The position numbers and the translations under genes are program-made. From NCBI GenBank assembly GCA_964520045.1, contig CAZFMJ010000078.1:1-13201 (forward strand): a DNA stretch of 13,201 bases, in the 5' to 3' direction. The DNA comes from CAZFMJ01 sp964520045. GTDB lineage: Bacteria > Elusimicrobiota > Elusimicrobia > Elusimicrobiales > CAZFMJ01. Numbering within the stretch: position 1 is the stretch's first letter; the number at the start of each line of letters is the position of its first letter. Below, piece by piece: positions 6,957-13,201 of this stretch. The notes beneath the pieces were generated by a model that saw only the letters and a list, made by a program, of their open reading frames with translations, made no database searches and had not been told where the DNA came from.

Positions 6957-7321
6957 CCGCTTTCGCCATGATGCGCGCATGCCGACGCGCAATCTGCTTC
7001 TTTTAGCTTGCCTGCTTTAACAGCGGAGACAGCCGACTCCACCGTTCCGCCGGCATTTAAATACACCTTTATGCCGGCCGCGTTAAGCCCGCGGATAGCG
7101 CCCATGCCTATTCCTCCGGCAACAACCGCATCGGGTTTTGCGCCGCCGACAGCTTTAAGCGGATTACACATCCCATGCTCGTGTCCTCTATCGGAATTAT
7201 CCACGATCTCGCATTTAAGCGTTTCAGAGTCGCATATTATAAAATATGGCGCGCTTCCAAAATGCCCATAGATTTTTGAATTAAGTCCTTCGTCTTTTTC
7301 TATCGGTATTAACAGTTTCAT
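6947..7321 (-). CDS. NifX/NifB C-terminal-like (dinitrogenase Fe-Mo cofactor) domain protein
   Basis: A 124-residue single-domain protein of the dinitrogenase iron-molybdenum cofactor biosynthesis family (NifX, NafY, VnfX, NifB C-terminus). Such proteins bind metal clusters or their precursors. Visible family features are MKLLIPIEKDEGLNSKIYGHFGSAPYF at the start, then DNSDRGHEHGMCNPL with His and Cys (H47, H49, C52), and the Rossmann-like AGGIGMGAIRGLNAAGIKVY. The C-terminus is Cys/His-rich (C111, C115, H117, H118, C123, H124), suggesting metal binding. The ATG at 7321 overlaps the DUF134 stop as ATGA. No nitrogenase genes are in the window, so a general metal-cluster role is more likely than nitrogen fixation. 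Pairing with DUF134 is familiar in anaerobes. Confidence 0.92.
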   Translation of the reverse strand: MKLLIPIEKDEGLNSKIYGHFGSAPYFIICDSETLKCEIVDNSDRGHEHGMCNPLKAVGGAKPDAVVAGGIGMGAIRGLNAAGIKVYLNAGGTVESAVSAVKAGKLKEADCASACAHHGESGCH

Positions 7322-7794
7322 CGCGATTGCCCCCATCCCCAGCATTTTCTCTTGCCCTGTCCGAAACCGGCGCGGGCAAACTTTTTATCCTGCGAAGCTC
7401 TATGTAAATTGACACTTCCGCATTTGGAACATTTTAACGGCCTGCCGCTCCCATGCGGCTCGATCCATTCATTTTTGCAATCATAGCAGACGAAATATCT
7501 TTCAGCCGTTTGGACCACCCCGCCTTCTATTTTTAATGCCTTCCCATGCACTATGGCATCGGCAATTTTTCTTCGCGCAGAGGCAAGAATATTGCCGAAG
7601 GTCTGGCGGGACACGGCCATTTTTTCAGCAGCCGCTTCCTGCTCCAGGCCTTCCACATCGCTAAGGCGCACTGCCTCAAATTCGTCAAGTTTAAGAACCG
7701 CTTCTTCCAGCTTGAACATGGGAACACCCCGCGGTTTGAAATAGCATACCCCCGGCTGAGCATTAATCCTTCTACACTTAAATGGTCTCGGCAT
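7318..7794 (-). CDS. DUF134/UPF0251 DNA-binding protein with zinc ribbon
   Basis: A 158-residue putative transcription regulator of the DUF134 (UPF0251) family. The start MPRPFKCRRI and FKPRGVPM are family signatures. A sigma70 region 4-like helix-turn-helix lies at about 40-75 (LDEFEAVRLSDVEGLEQEAAAEKMAVSRQTFGNIL). A C-terminal extension has a likely zinc ribbon: C103/C106 and C122/C125. The tail is basic and Gly/Trp-rich. It is the first gene of an operon with the NifX-like, PaaI and small secreted proteins, and overlaps the NifX-like gene as ATGA. It has a near-perfect sigma70 promoter close upstream and no recognisable SD in its short leader. It probably controls its own operon and may sense metal or redox state, but no ligand is known to me. 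Confidence 0.92.
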   Translation of the reverse strand: MPRPFKCRRINAQPGVCYFKPRGVPMFKLEEAVLKLDEFEAVRLSDVEGLEQEAAAEKMAVSRQTFGNILASARRKIADAIVHGKALKIEGGVVQTAERYFVCYDCKNEWIEPHGSGRPLKCSKCGSVNLHRASQDKKFARAGFGQGKRKCWGWGQSR

Positions 7795-7808
7795 AAGAAT
7801 TGTTGGCG

Positions 7809-7844
7809 TATGCTAATTATACCCTATTGCGCCAGGAATGTCAA
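7809..7844 (-). promoter_or_regulatory. Consensus sigma70 promoter of the DUF134 operon
   Basis: On the minus strand, TTGACA (7839-7844) is followed by exactly 17 bases and then TATAAT (7816-7821). Both boxes match consensus perfectly. The predicted start is near 7809, giving a leader of about 15 bases before the ATG at 7794, without an SD. Inverted GCATA/TATGC pentamers (7791-7795 and 7809-7813) flank the leader and may be part of an operator. A promoter this strong usually needs repression, and DUF134 is the obvious candidate. Confidence 0.85.
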
Positions 7845-7892
7845 TTTTTTTGTTTTTTATTCTACAAATTGCCGGAGGAAAAAAAACCAAAA

Positions 7893-8630
7893 CTATAATT
7901 TTCGCGGTTTTCTCATTATAACCAGTTTTTTTCCGGGCAGGGACCTAAAATTTGAACCTTCGCTTAAATGCCTGATAAGAACCGGGGCGTCGGTTACCTT
8001 TGTTCCCGCTATAATATCAACGCCGTATTCAAAAAGAACGGGACTTAACGGAGCGGATGGACCGAGCAATATTTTAAAAGAGCCTTTCCGGCAACGGAAG
8101 ACAATGGATTCAAAAGTGTGGTTTATAAGAGTCATGGCGGTAACGGCTATTATATCCGCCCGAGATAAAAGCTCCGGCATTTTTTCCGGGGGCAGATCTT
8201 TTTCATCTTTGGGTTCGAGTTCAAAAACCCAAAGCTCTTTTGCCGATTCCCGTATCCGCTGGGTAAACGGGAAATGCCCTATTATTGCGACCCTGTTCCC
8301 TCCGGCCTTTTGCGCTATCAGTTCCTCGGCATTTCCCTCTTCGTAACCGCATTCAGGCAGAGCGGAATTAACTGCCGCCAGCCCGATAGAAGCCTCAAGG
8401 CTGTTGTTTGATAACGCCAGCCGAGCCAATTCCTTGATCTGCAAACCCCGCATACTGCCTGCGAATTTTACAGGCTCAAGACATTCCGAGGTCCTGATCG
8501 TTGACGCCAAGCCGCAGGAAACCCGGCCGCCGGACAGAGAGGATACTACGGCGGTTGTAAAAAAACCGACATGCACGGCTTTGACTTCGCCGTCCGACAC
8601 GCCGGAAATAAGTCTTTCCATTATCTCCAT
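7893..8630 (-). CDS. DUF4213/DUF364 putative heavy-metal chelation protein
   Basis: A 245-residue cytoplasmic protein with the two-part layout DUF4213 (enolase-like N-terminal part, about 1-90) plus DUF364 (Rossmann-like, about 100-240). The latter is annotated as a putative heavy-metal chelation domain. Visible signatures are GLASTIR, GLAAVNSAL, VAIIGHFPF, ELEP, TAMTLINHTFE and the late LGPSAPLSPVLFEYGVDIIAGT. The enzymatic role is not established. Relatives are found near iron-siderophore, molybdenum and other metal genes in anaerobes and archaea. SD AAAGGGG precedes the ATG. It is separated from feoAB by 254 bases of repeat-like DNA and from DUF134 by a promoter, so it may be its own transcript or read through from feoAB. 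I do not see its promoter clearly. Confidence 0.88.
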   Translation of the reverse strand: MEIMERLISGVSDGEVKAVHVGFFTTAVVSSLSGGRVSCGLASTIRTSECLEPVKFAGSMRGLQIKELARLALSNNSLEASIGLAAVNSALPECGYEEGNAEELIAQKAGGNRVAIIGHFPFTQRIRESAKELWVFELEPKDEKDLPPEKMPELLSRADIIAVTAMTLINHTFESIVFRCRKGSFKILLGPSAPLSPVLFEYGVDIIAGTKVTDAPVLIRHLSEGSNFRSLPGKKLVIMRKPRKL

Positions 8631-8884
8631 AACACCCCTTTAAATTTAGCCGCAATAATGCACAAGACGCACACAAAAAAGATATTTCTCACACAAAGAC
8701 ACAGAGACACGAAGAATTACTCAAGACAGGGAAAAGTCACCATGTCACCAGTTTAGCAACACTTCAATACCTAATCTCGCCTCTTTCTTAGCGGCTTCGT
8801 GTGAGCATCAATTATTTTTTGCCGTTCATTTTATGCCGTCCTGTGCTTCTTTGCGGCTCATTTATTCCTGCCGTTTACCGTTCT
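8631..8884. other. Intergenic repeat-like element between feoAB and DUF364
   Basis: No gene is visible here. A purine/pyrimidine-biased stretch of CACA/GACAC units covers 8689-8714. CTCACAC (8688-8694) and its inverse GTGTGAG (8799-8805) bound about 118 bases like terminal inverted repeats, and a CACGAAG-type sequence is also present inverted near both ends. The 12-mer CCATGTCACCAG (8740-8751) is shared, inverted, with 122-133, and CCGTTTACCG (8871-8880) resembles repeats at 1868-1882. It is probably a small non-autonomous dispersed repeat. No clear terminator after feoAB is seen. Confidence 0.4.
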
Positions 8885-10834
8885 TTATATTATAATCCGC
8901 AGAATATTAAGCATTACCCCCGCTATAAAGGCGAAGACAAACCCCAGCAAAACCACCCGCACTGCGTCTCTTACTCCGGCTTCCTTTACCATCACCGTGA
9001 AAGAAGCAAGGCACGGCAGGTAAAGCGTCAAAAAAACACACGCCGCTGTTAATTGACCCGGCCCCAGATTAAAAGGAGAAAGCATCATTATTGAGATATC
9101 TTTTCTCAGAAACCCAAGAATCATAACCGACGCTGTTTCACCCGGCAGGCCGAGAAACATTTCTATCGCGGGAGCAAACGCCGCAGATACTACGGATATC
9201 AGGCCGGCCATATTAAACGCATTTACTGCCAATATACCCAGCATTATTAACGGAACCGCTTCAAAAAGGAAACTGCGCATGCGCATCCATACTTTGCCGA
9301 TAAGGGCTGATATCTTAGGAGACTGGTAAGGCGGTATCTCCACAAAAAGCTCCGGAGTTTCCCCCTTCATTATACGGTTAAGAACAATCCCCGAAAAAAT
9401 TCCTACTGAGGCAACTGAAAAAAATACGACTGCCGTATATTTTATGCTGTATTTCCCCAATAGACTGAAAATCATGGCAGTTTGCGGCATACAGGGAACT
9501 ATTAAAAGCGTTAAAGCTATGGCTATGATACGTTCCCTGCGGCTTTCAAGCACACGCACCGCAAGAATTGCCGGAACCTTACACCCCATTCCAAGCATTA
9601 AAGGAATAGCGCCGTAACCATGCAGGCCAAGCCTGTGCATAGAACGGTCAAGGAGCACCGCAAGACGCGGCAGGTATCCCAAATCTTCAAGAAATCCCAG
9701 AACCAGATAAAAGGAAAAAATATACGGCACAACCGACACGAACGGCACATATACCCCAGTGGTAAGCGCGCCGAAAGACTGCATAATATCCTGCCCCTGC
9801 CCCATAAGCAGTTCCCGGCAAAAACGGCATGGCCAGAGGATGCCGGCAATACTGTTAAGCAGCGGCAGATAAATCCGGCTAAACAAAGGTTCGGCAAAAT
9901 ACCGTATCAGCCCTTCTCCTATTATTCTTATGGCGTAAAACGCGGACGCAAGCACAGCCAAAGCTATCGGTATGCCTGTTAAGGGTACAACTGAAATATC
10001 CGCCAGTTTTTCAAGAAAAGTCGGATGCTTGTGGGTTATTTTCTGAACCTCGCGGCTGAGTTCTCCTATGAGCCGCCATTTCCCGTCATCTCCGGGCGGA
10101 ACGGGTTTCGGCCTGCCGAATTTTCCGCCAAAAAACTCAGCGGTTGTTTTATTTAATTCTTTTAATCCTTCCCCTGTGACGGCCACAAACGGAACAACAG
10201 GCGTTCCCAGCCGCCGTGAAAGCATTTCGGCGTCTATCGTTATACCTTTAAGCCGCGCCGCATCCCACTTATTAAGCAAAAGAATTACAGGAAGCCCCTT
10301 TTCCAAAAGCTGAAGGGCAAAAAAGAGATTTCTCTCCAGATTAACTGAATCCAAAACATCTATGATTATATCCGCCTGACCTTCCGACAGTATACGGCAG
10401 GCCACGTCTTCAGCGACGCATGTTGAAGCAAGGCTGTAGGCGCCGGGCACGTCGGTAACGCAAAATCTTGTTCCACCCAGCCTTGCAGTTCCCTTACAAA
10501 ATTCAACGGTTGTTCCGGGGTAATTGGAAGAAATGACATTCAATCCGGTAAGACGGGAAAAGACCACGCTTTTGCCGACATTGGGATTGCCTGTAAGAAG
10601 AAGTTTTTTCTCCCGCACAACTACTATTATCCGTTCAGCCATTTTCCGGCCTATGGCCACCTTTGAGCCCATAACCTCAATAATGACGGGGTTTCCTCCG
10701 CCGGAATCGGAAACTTTGCGCACAAGCCTGCCCTTATTCACTCCCATGGCGGTCAGCCTGGACAAAAAAGAGCTTCCGCCCTCCAGCGAAACAACCTCTG
10801 CGATTTCCTCGTTGTCCATCTCAATAATATTCAT
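8885..10834 (-). CDS. feoB: FeoA-FeoB fusion, ferrous iron transporter
   Basis: An inner-membrane Fe2+ transporter in which an N-terminal FeoA SH3-like domain (about 1-75) is fused to FeoB. Numbered from the ATG at 10834 (649 residues), the G domain has G1 GNPNVGKS (82-89), G2 YPGTTVE, G3 DVPG (128-131) and G4 NKWD (188-191). Helical membrane gate regions follow. The first gate motif has the expected GCKVPAI and R. The second half reads VPCMPQTAMIF rather than the classical PFMSCSARL-type sequence, so it belongs to a divergent FeoB branch. The gene overlaps the Fur gene by 14 bases with no strong SD, so it is translationally coupled to it and probably shares its promoter. Fur control by iron is the natural inference. 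No FeoC is present. Divergent FeoB proteins might move another divalent metal, so iron is likely rather than proven. Confidence 0.93.
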   Translation of the reverse strand: MNIIEMDNEEIAEVVSLEGGSSFLSRLTAMGVNKGRLVRKVSDSGGGNPVIIEVMGSKVAIGRKMAERIIVVVREKKLLLTGNPNVGKSVVFSRLTGLNVISSNYPGTTVEFCKGTARLGGTRFCVTDVPGAYSLASTCVAEDVACRILSEGQADIIIDVLDSVNLERNLFFALQLLEKGLPVILLLNKWDAARLKGITIDAEMLSRRLGTPVVPFVAVTGEGLKELNKTTAEFFGGKFGRPKPVPPGDDGKWRLIGELSREVQKITHKHPTFLEKLADISVVPLTGIPIALAVLASAFYAIRIIGEGLIRYFAEPLFSRIYLPLLNSIAGILWPCRFCRELLMGQGQDIMQSFGALTTGVYVPFVSVVPYIFSFYLVLGFLEDLGYLPRLAVLLDRSMHRLGLHGYGAIPLMLGMGCKVPAILAVRVLESRRERIIAIALTLLIVPCMPQTAMIFSLLGKYSIKYTAVVFFSVASVGIFSGIVLNRIMKGETPELFVEIPPYQSPKISALIGKVWMRMRSFLFEAVPLIMLGILAVNAFNMAGLISVVSAAFAPAIEMFLGLPGETASVMILGFLRKDISIMMLSPFNLGPGQLTAACVFLTLYLPCLASFTVMVKEAGVRDAVRVVLLGFVFAFIAGVMLNILRIII

Positions 10835-11285
10835 GGTTTTCCGCAATAGTTTTTCCCCGGCATTTTCTGCAGTATCCGGTTATTTCCAAAACATGGCGCA
10901 CCGGCATAAAACCCCTGCGCACAGCTTCCGCATTCTGCAGTTTTTCTATTTTATTATTGGAAAATTCAAGAACGGCCCCGCACTTAAGACATATCATGTG
11001 ATCATGATGCTCTCTGCCGGCTTTAGGCTCAAATCTGCTCCGTTCCGGCATACGCTGGCACAGCCCTACGTTTTCTAAAAGCTTAAGCGTCCTGAAAACA
11101 GTGGCCCGCCCTATCATGGGGAATTTGCGCTTTAAACTCCGGTATATGGTTTCAGCAGACTGATGGGTCCCTTCTGAGAGGAGACAATCAAGAATAAGTT
11201 TTCTTTGGCTGGTAAACCGCGCCCCTGTTTTAGCAAGCAGCGCGCGGAGATTTAAACAAGAAGCCCCGTCTTTATTGATACTCAC
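10821..11285 (-). CDS. Fur-family metalloregulator
   Basis: A 154-residue Fur-family repressor. The N-terminal winged helix includes RFTSQRKLILDCL and the recognition helix region IGRATVFRTLKLLENVGL. The dimerisation and metal domain shows HHDHMICLKCG (H93, H94, H96, C99, C102), H131 and the C-terminal CRKC pair (C139, C142), a structural zinc site. The start is GTG at 11285. No ATG, GTG or TTG follows before the conserved domain, and there is no SD. Instead the start codon sits where the promoter predicts the first mRNA base, so the message is probably leaderless. It overlaps feoAB, making iron-responsive Fur the best guess, but Zur or PerR function is not excluded given the zinc genes about 5 kb away. 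Confidence 0.93.
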   Translation of the reverse strand: MSINKDGASCLNLRALLAKTGARFTSQRKLILDCLLSEGTHQSAETIYRSLKRKFPMIGRATVFRTLKLLENVGLCQRMPERSRFEPKAGREHHDHMICLKCGAVLEFSNNKIEKLQNAEAVRRGFMPVRHVLEITGYCRKCRGKTIAENHEYY

Positions 11286-11321
11286 GTATCAATAATAGCA
11301 CTCCGCACCGGTATGCGTCAA
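11272..11321 (-). promoter_or_regulatory. Fur-gene promoter with perfect palindromic operator
   Basis: On the minus strand TTGACG (11316-11321) and TATTAT (11292-11297) are separated by 18 bases. The expected start is at about 11285, the first base of the GTG start codon. A perfect 10-bp inverted repeat, TTATTGATAC and its inverse, lies at 11272-11281 and 11286-11295 with four bases between. It overlaps the -10 box, the start site and the first codons. This is an ideal position for a repressor, most simply Fur acting on its own gene and on feoAB. Confidence 0.75.
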
Positions 11322-11327
11322 GCGTCA

Positions 11328-13169
11328 TCATTGATTCGCAATAGAATTAATAGGTGAAACCGGCTGCAGGGATGCGGCGGCTAATGCGGCGGAGAGCGCC
11401 CGAGCATTCACGCGGCCGGCTTCCCATACCGTTGCATGGGTAAAACGCCATTTTTCGCGGACCTTATCCAGCAAATAGTCCCGCACCACCCAAAGCATCG
11501 GTTTTTGCCATTCCCGGACCAAAATATCCAGACATGGGCCCCATCCCTTTCCATCCAGCTCCAGAAAACCGACCTCGTCTATGATTATTATGTCCGCGGC
11601 CTTAAGCTGCGGCAATGAGAGAGCCTTTAACCCCAGTTCCAAACCTTCTTTAGTGAAATTAAACGGACCGATCGAAATTTCGCTTGAAAAATTATTCGGA
11701 ACATTCCGTCGGCAAAGTTCGGACCGGGCGGACGATAAAATATCAACGACATCAAACCCCAAACGCCTGCCTGACTGCCGGCGGTCAGGCTCTCCGTCCT
11801 TCCAAATACCGGGGGAATATAAGCCTCCGGCGTTCACTCCTCCCGCGCGCAGGAGCGGTATAAGCTCCATAACAACAGCTGTTTTGCCTACGGCGTGTCC
11901 GCCGGTTAAAAAATGCATTACAGACCGCCGCTGCGCTCCTTTTTGAAACTCAGACAGCCAGTAGTCCGCCCGTCCGACAGCTTGAGCGATGGATGAAACA
12001 GGGCGCTTAAGCAGTTCTTCGCTTTTCGGGAAAGCCGCTATAACGGAAGGCAGGGTTTCAAAAGCGAGTTCGGCGGTCTCTATAAAGTTTCCCCCCCCAA
12101 GCCTTTTCGCCGCGGCTTTAATACGCGGATTTTTAAGCTGTTCCCCTATAACGCTGAATCCGACTATAAGAAATAAGGCGCGGAAACACATCCTAATACC
12201 CGCGATGGCCCCAGTTGAGCTTATTCCCTTTTCGGCGCCGCCCAAAAATATTCCGGACAGCGCGGCCAGCGCAGTCAATCCAAGCCAGAATCCCGGTTTT
12301 CTCAGCTGAGAAACAACACTGCCATAGGCCATTACACAGACGATTGTATATCCAGCGGTTAAACCGCATGCATACCAAAAAGGAAGCTTGTCCATCCAGA
12401 ACAATCCCGCCGATATGAAAACAAGATGAAAAAAAAGAACTTTTAGCGAATATCCGCTATTAGCCTGAATTTTGTAGTTACCCCCCGCCCCACCCTCCCC
12501 CGCAGGGGGGGAGGAAAAAGAAGTGGATGAATTATTCTGGTTAGATAAATTTTTTTGAGGAACACCGCTGTCTGCCCTACCGGCAAGATATATGCCCGCG
12601 GCGGAAGCCAGCGCGCCTAAAATAAAGTGAACGGCGAGCAAAACCGCTATGGCCAAACCGCCGCCAGCATGAACACCCAGCCGTATCTGAAAATAAGAAA
12701 TCACCCCGAAACAAAGCTCCGCTATAGCGGGGCCATAAAAAATCAATGCATTGGCGATTTGCTGGATCAAGATCCACGACATCACCAGACCGCCGCCCAG
12801 CAGACAGCCCGCCCAGCCTGAACCCAGGAGAAAAATTCCAGTTTCAAGACAAACGGCCTCCATGAAAATGGCTATCATGGGACCCATGATAACCGCGCTC
12901 GGAGAGATGGTTTTCATCAATGCGCAGATTATTCCGGCGCGCAGGAACAATCCCCTGACAGGCCAGCGCCTGTATCCGGCGGTGAGAATGATAATTCCCA
13001 TGATAGTAAGCAGATATCCGCGGAACGGCAGCCGCAGGTTATGCAGAAAACTGCCGATTATAATTTCGGATGACGCCCAAAGACTGCCCAATACCGCCGC
13101 CCGAAGCCAAAGAGAGTTATGTTTATTCATTTTAAAAATAAAACTAGCTCTTCCGGTTTTGTTGTACAT
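11328..13169 (-). CDS. ECF-type membrane protein fused to EcfT-like region and THEP1-like NTPase
   Basis: A 613-residue fusion. Residues about 20-198 are an integral membrane domain with about six helices resembling an ECF S-component-like family (LWASSEIIIGSFLHNL, ALMKTISPSAVIMGPMIAIFMEA). A polar linker (200-240) holds a Pro/Gly repeat sequence. Residues about 241-345 have further helices, then an EcfT/CbiQ-like stretch (GIRMCFRALFLIVGFSVIGEQLKNPRI, FIETAELAFETLPSV). Residues 417-600 are a P-loop NTPase like THEP1/NTPase_1: Walker A GGHAVGKT (423-430) and Walker B IIIIDEVGFLEL (527-538). No ABC signature (LSGGQ) is visible. It may take up a vitamin, metal or metal precursor, or the NTPase may have a separate role. 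The ATG at 13169 is used; an ATG at 13130 also fits, and neither has a clear SD. The stop lies 42 bases before the fur start. Domain boundaries and the EcfT assignment are inferred by eye. Confidence 0.75.
   Translation of the reverse strand: MYNKTGRASFIFKMNKHNSLWLRAAVLGSLWASSEIIIGSFLHNLRLPFRGYLLTIMGIIILTAGYRRWPVRGLFLRAGIICALMKTISPSAVIMGPMIAIFMEAVCLETGIFLLGSGWAGCLLGGGLVMSWILIQQIANALIFYGPAIAELCFGVISYFQIRLGVHAGGGLAIAVLLAVHFILGALASAAGIYLAGRADSGVPQKNLSNQNNSSTSFSSPPAGEGGAGGNYKIQANSGYSLKVLFFHLVFISAGLFWMDKLPFWYACGLTAGYTIVCVMAYGSVVSQLRKPGFWLGLTALAALSGIFLGGAEKGISSTGAIAGIRMCFRALFLIVGFSVIGEQLKNPRIKAAAKRLGGGNFIETAELAFETLPSVIAAFPKSEELLKRPVSSIAQAVGRADYWLSEFQKGAQRRSVMHFLTGGHAVGKTAVVMELIPLLRAGGVNAGGLYSPGIWKDGEPDRRQSGRRLGFDVVDILSSARSELCRRNVPNNFSSEISIGPFNFTKEGLELGLKALSLPQLKAADIIIIDEVGFLELDGKGWGPCLDILVREWQKPMLWVVRDYLLDKVREKWRFTHATVWEAGRVNARALSAALAAASLQPVSPINSIANQ
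12494..12514. repeat. GC-rich palindromic repeat inside the ECF-fusion gene
   Basis: CCTCCCCC (12494-12501) and its inverse GGGGGAGG (12507-12514) form an 8-bp stem with a 5-base loop, next to more C-rich sequence. Read in the gene it encodes the Pro/Ala/Gly/Glu run PPAGEGGAGG in the linker. A 14-base core is shared with 6037-6050. This suggests in-frame insertion of a dispersed repeat. Confidence 0.6.
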
Positions 13170-13201
13170 AAATTAAGGCTCTTTTATGAAAGATGTTATG
13201 A
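13170..13201. other. Right-edge sequence upstream of the ECF-fusion gene
   Basis: Only 32 bases are available. They are AT-rich with no recognisable promoter, SD or partial gene. Confidence 0.3.

Noticed and set aside
6947..7321. Evidence for nitrogen fixation
   Set aside because: NifX-like single-domain proteins are widespread in non-diazotrophic anaerobes, and no nif structural or cofactor assembly genes are present in the window.
7546..8346. 266-codon open frame on the plus strand
   Set aside because: It runs antisense through DUF134, the intergenic promoter and DUF364, which have clear family motifs. Its own translation shows no domain and crosses an obvious promoter.
8689..8714. CRISPR-like or microsatellite array from CACA/GACAC units
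   Set aside because: The units are short, irregular and lack equal spacers; there are no cas genes nearby.
10524..11078. 184-codon plus-strand open frame
   Set aside because: It is antisense to the FeoA-FeoB and Fur genes, both unmistakable, and the translation has no recognisable motif.
12494..12514. GC-rich hairpin as an intrinsic terminator
   Set aside because: It lies within a continuous 613-codon reading frame whose downstream part has intact Walker motifs, so termination here would cut a real gene.

Overview
The window suggests a Gram-negative, probably anaerobic bacterium of moderate GC content. It encodes an outer-membrane beta-barrel-like protein, periplasmic proteins with signal peptides, FeoAB-type ferrous iron uptake, and DUF134/NifX-like and DUF364 proteins that are common in anaerobes. 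No gene fixes the phylum. Lineages such as Desulfobacterota, Nitrospirota, Elusimicrobiota or Omnitrophota would fit, but this is a guess from gene content only.

All convincing genes are on the minus strand, so the direction of reading is right to left. (1) 13169-11328: a 613-residue protein joining an ECF-type membrane region, an EcfT-like stretch and a THEP1-like P-loop NTPase. (2) 11285-8885: a Fur-family regulator with its own strong promoter, overlapping a fused FeoA-FeoB ferrous iron transporter. (3) 8884-8631: non-coding, repeat-like DNA. (4) 8630-7893: a DUF4213/DUF364 putative metal-chelation protein. (5) 7844-6247: a textbook sigma70 promoter, then a tightly coupled run of DUF134 regulator, NifX-like protein, PaaI-type thioesterase and a small secreted Cys-containing protein. 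(6) 6147-1948: a zinc-type uptake module of His-rich outer-membrane protein, ZnuA-like binding protein, ZnuB-like permease and an M23 peptidase. It has no ATPase gene in the window. (7) 1947-1717: repeat-like intergenic DNA. (8) 1710-157: a soluble PAS-PAS histidine kinase. (9) 156-1: an uncharacterised stretch with inverted repeats.

The common theme is transition-metal acquisition and handling. Iron is served by Fur and FeoAB. Zinc or manganese is served by the outer-membrane protein, ZnuA, ZnuB and an envelope peptidase. Metal-cofactor-type proteins (NifX-like, DUF364) lie between them. The clearest regulatory signals are a promoter plus perfect palindrome at the Fur gene, predicting a leaderless autoregulated mRNA, and the consensus promoter before DUF134. 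The most unusual items are the ECF/EcfT/THEP1-like fusion and a GC-rich palindromic repeat found inside two coding regions, each time in a probable linker.
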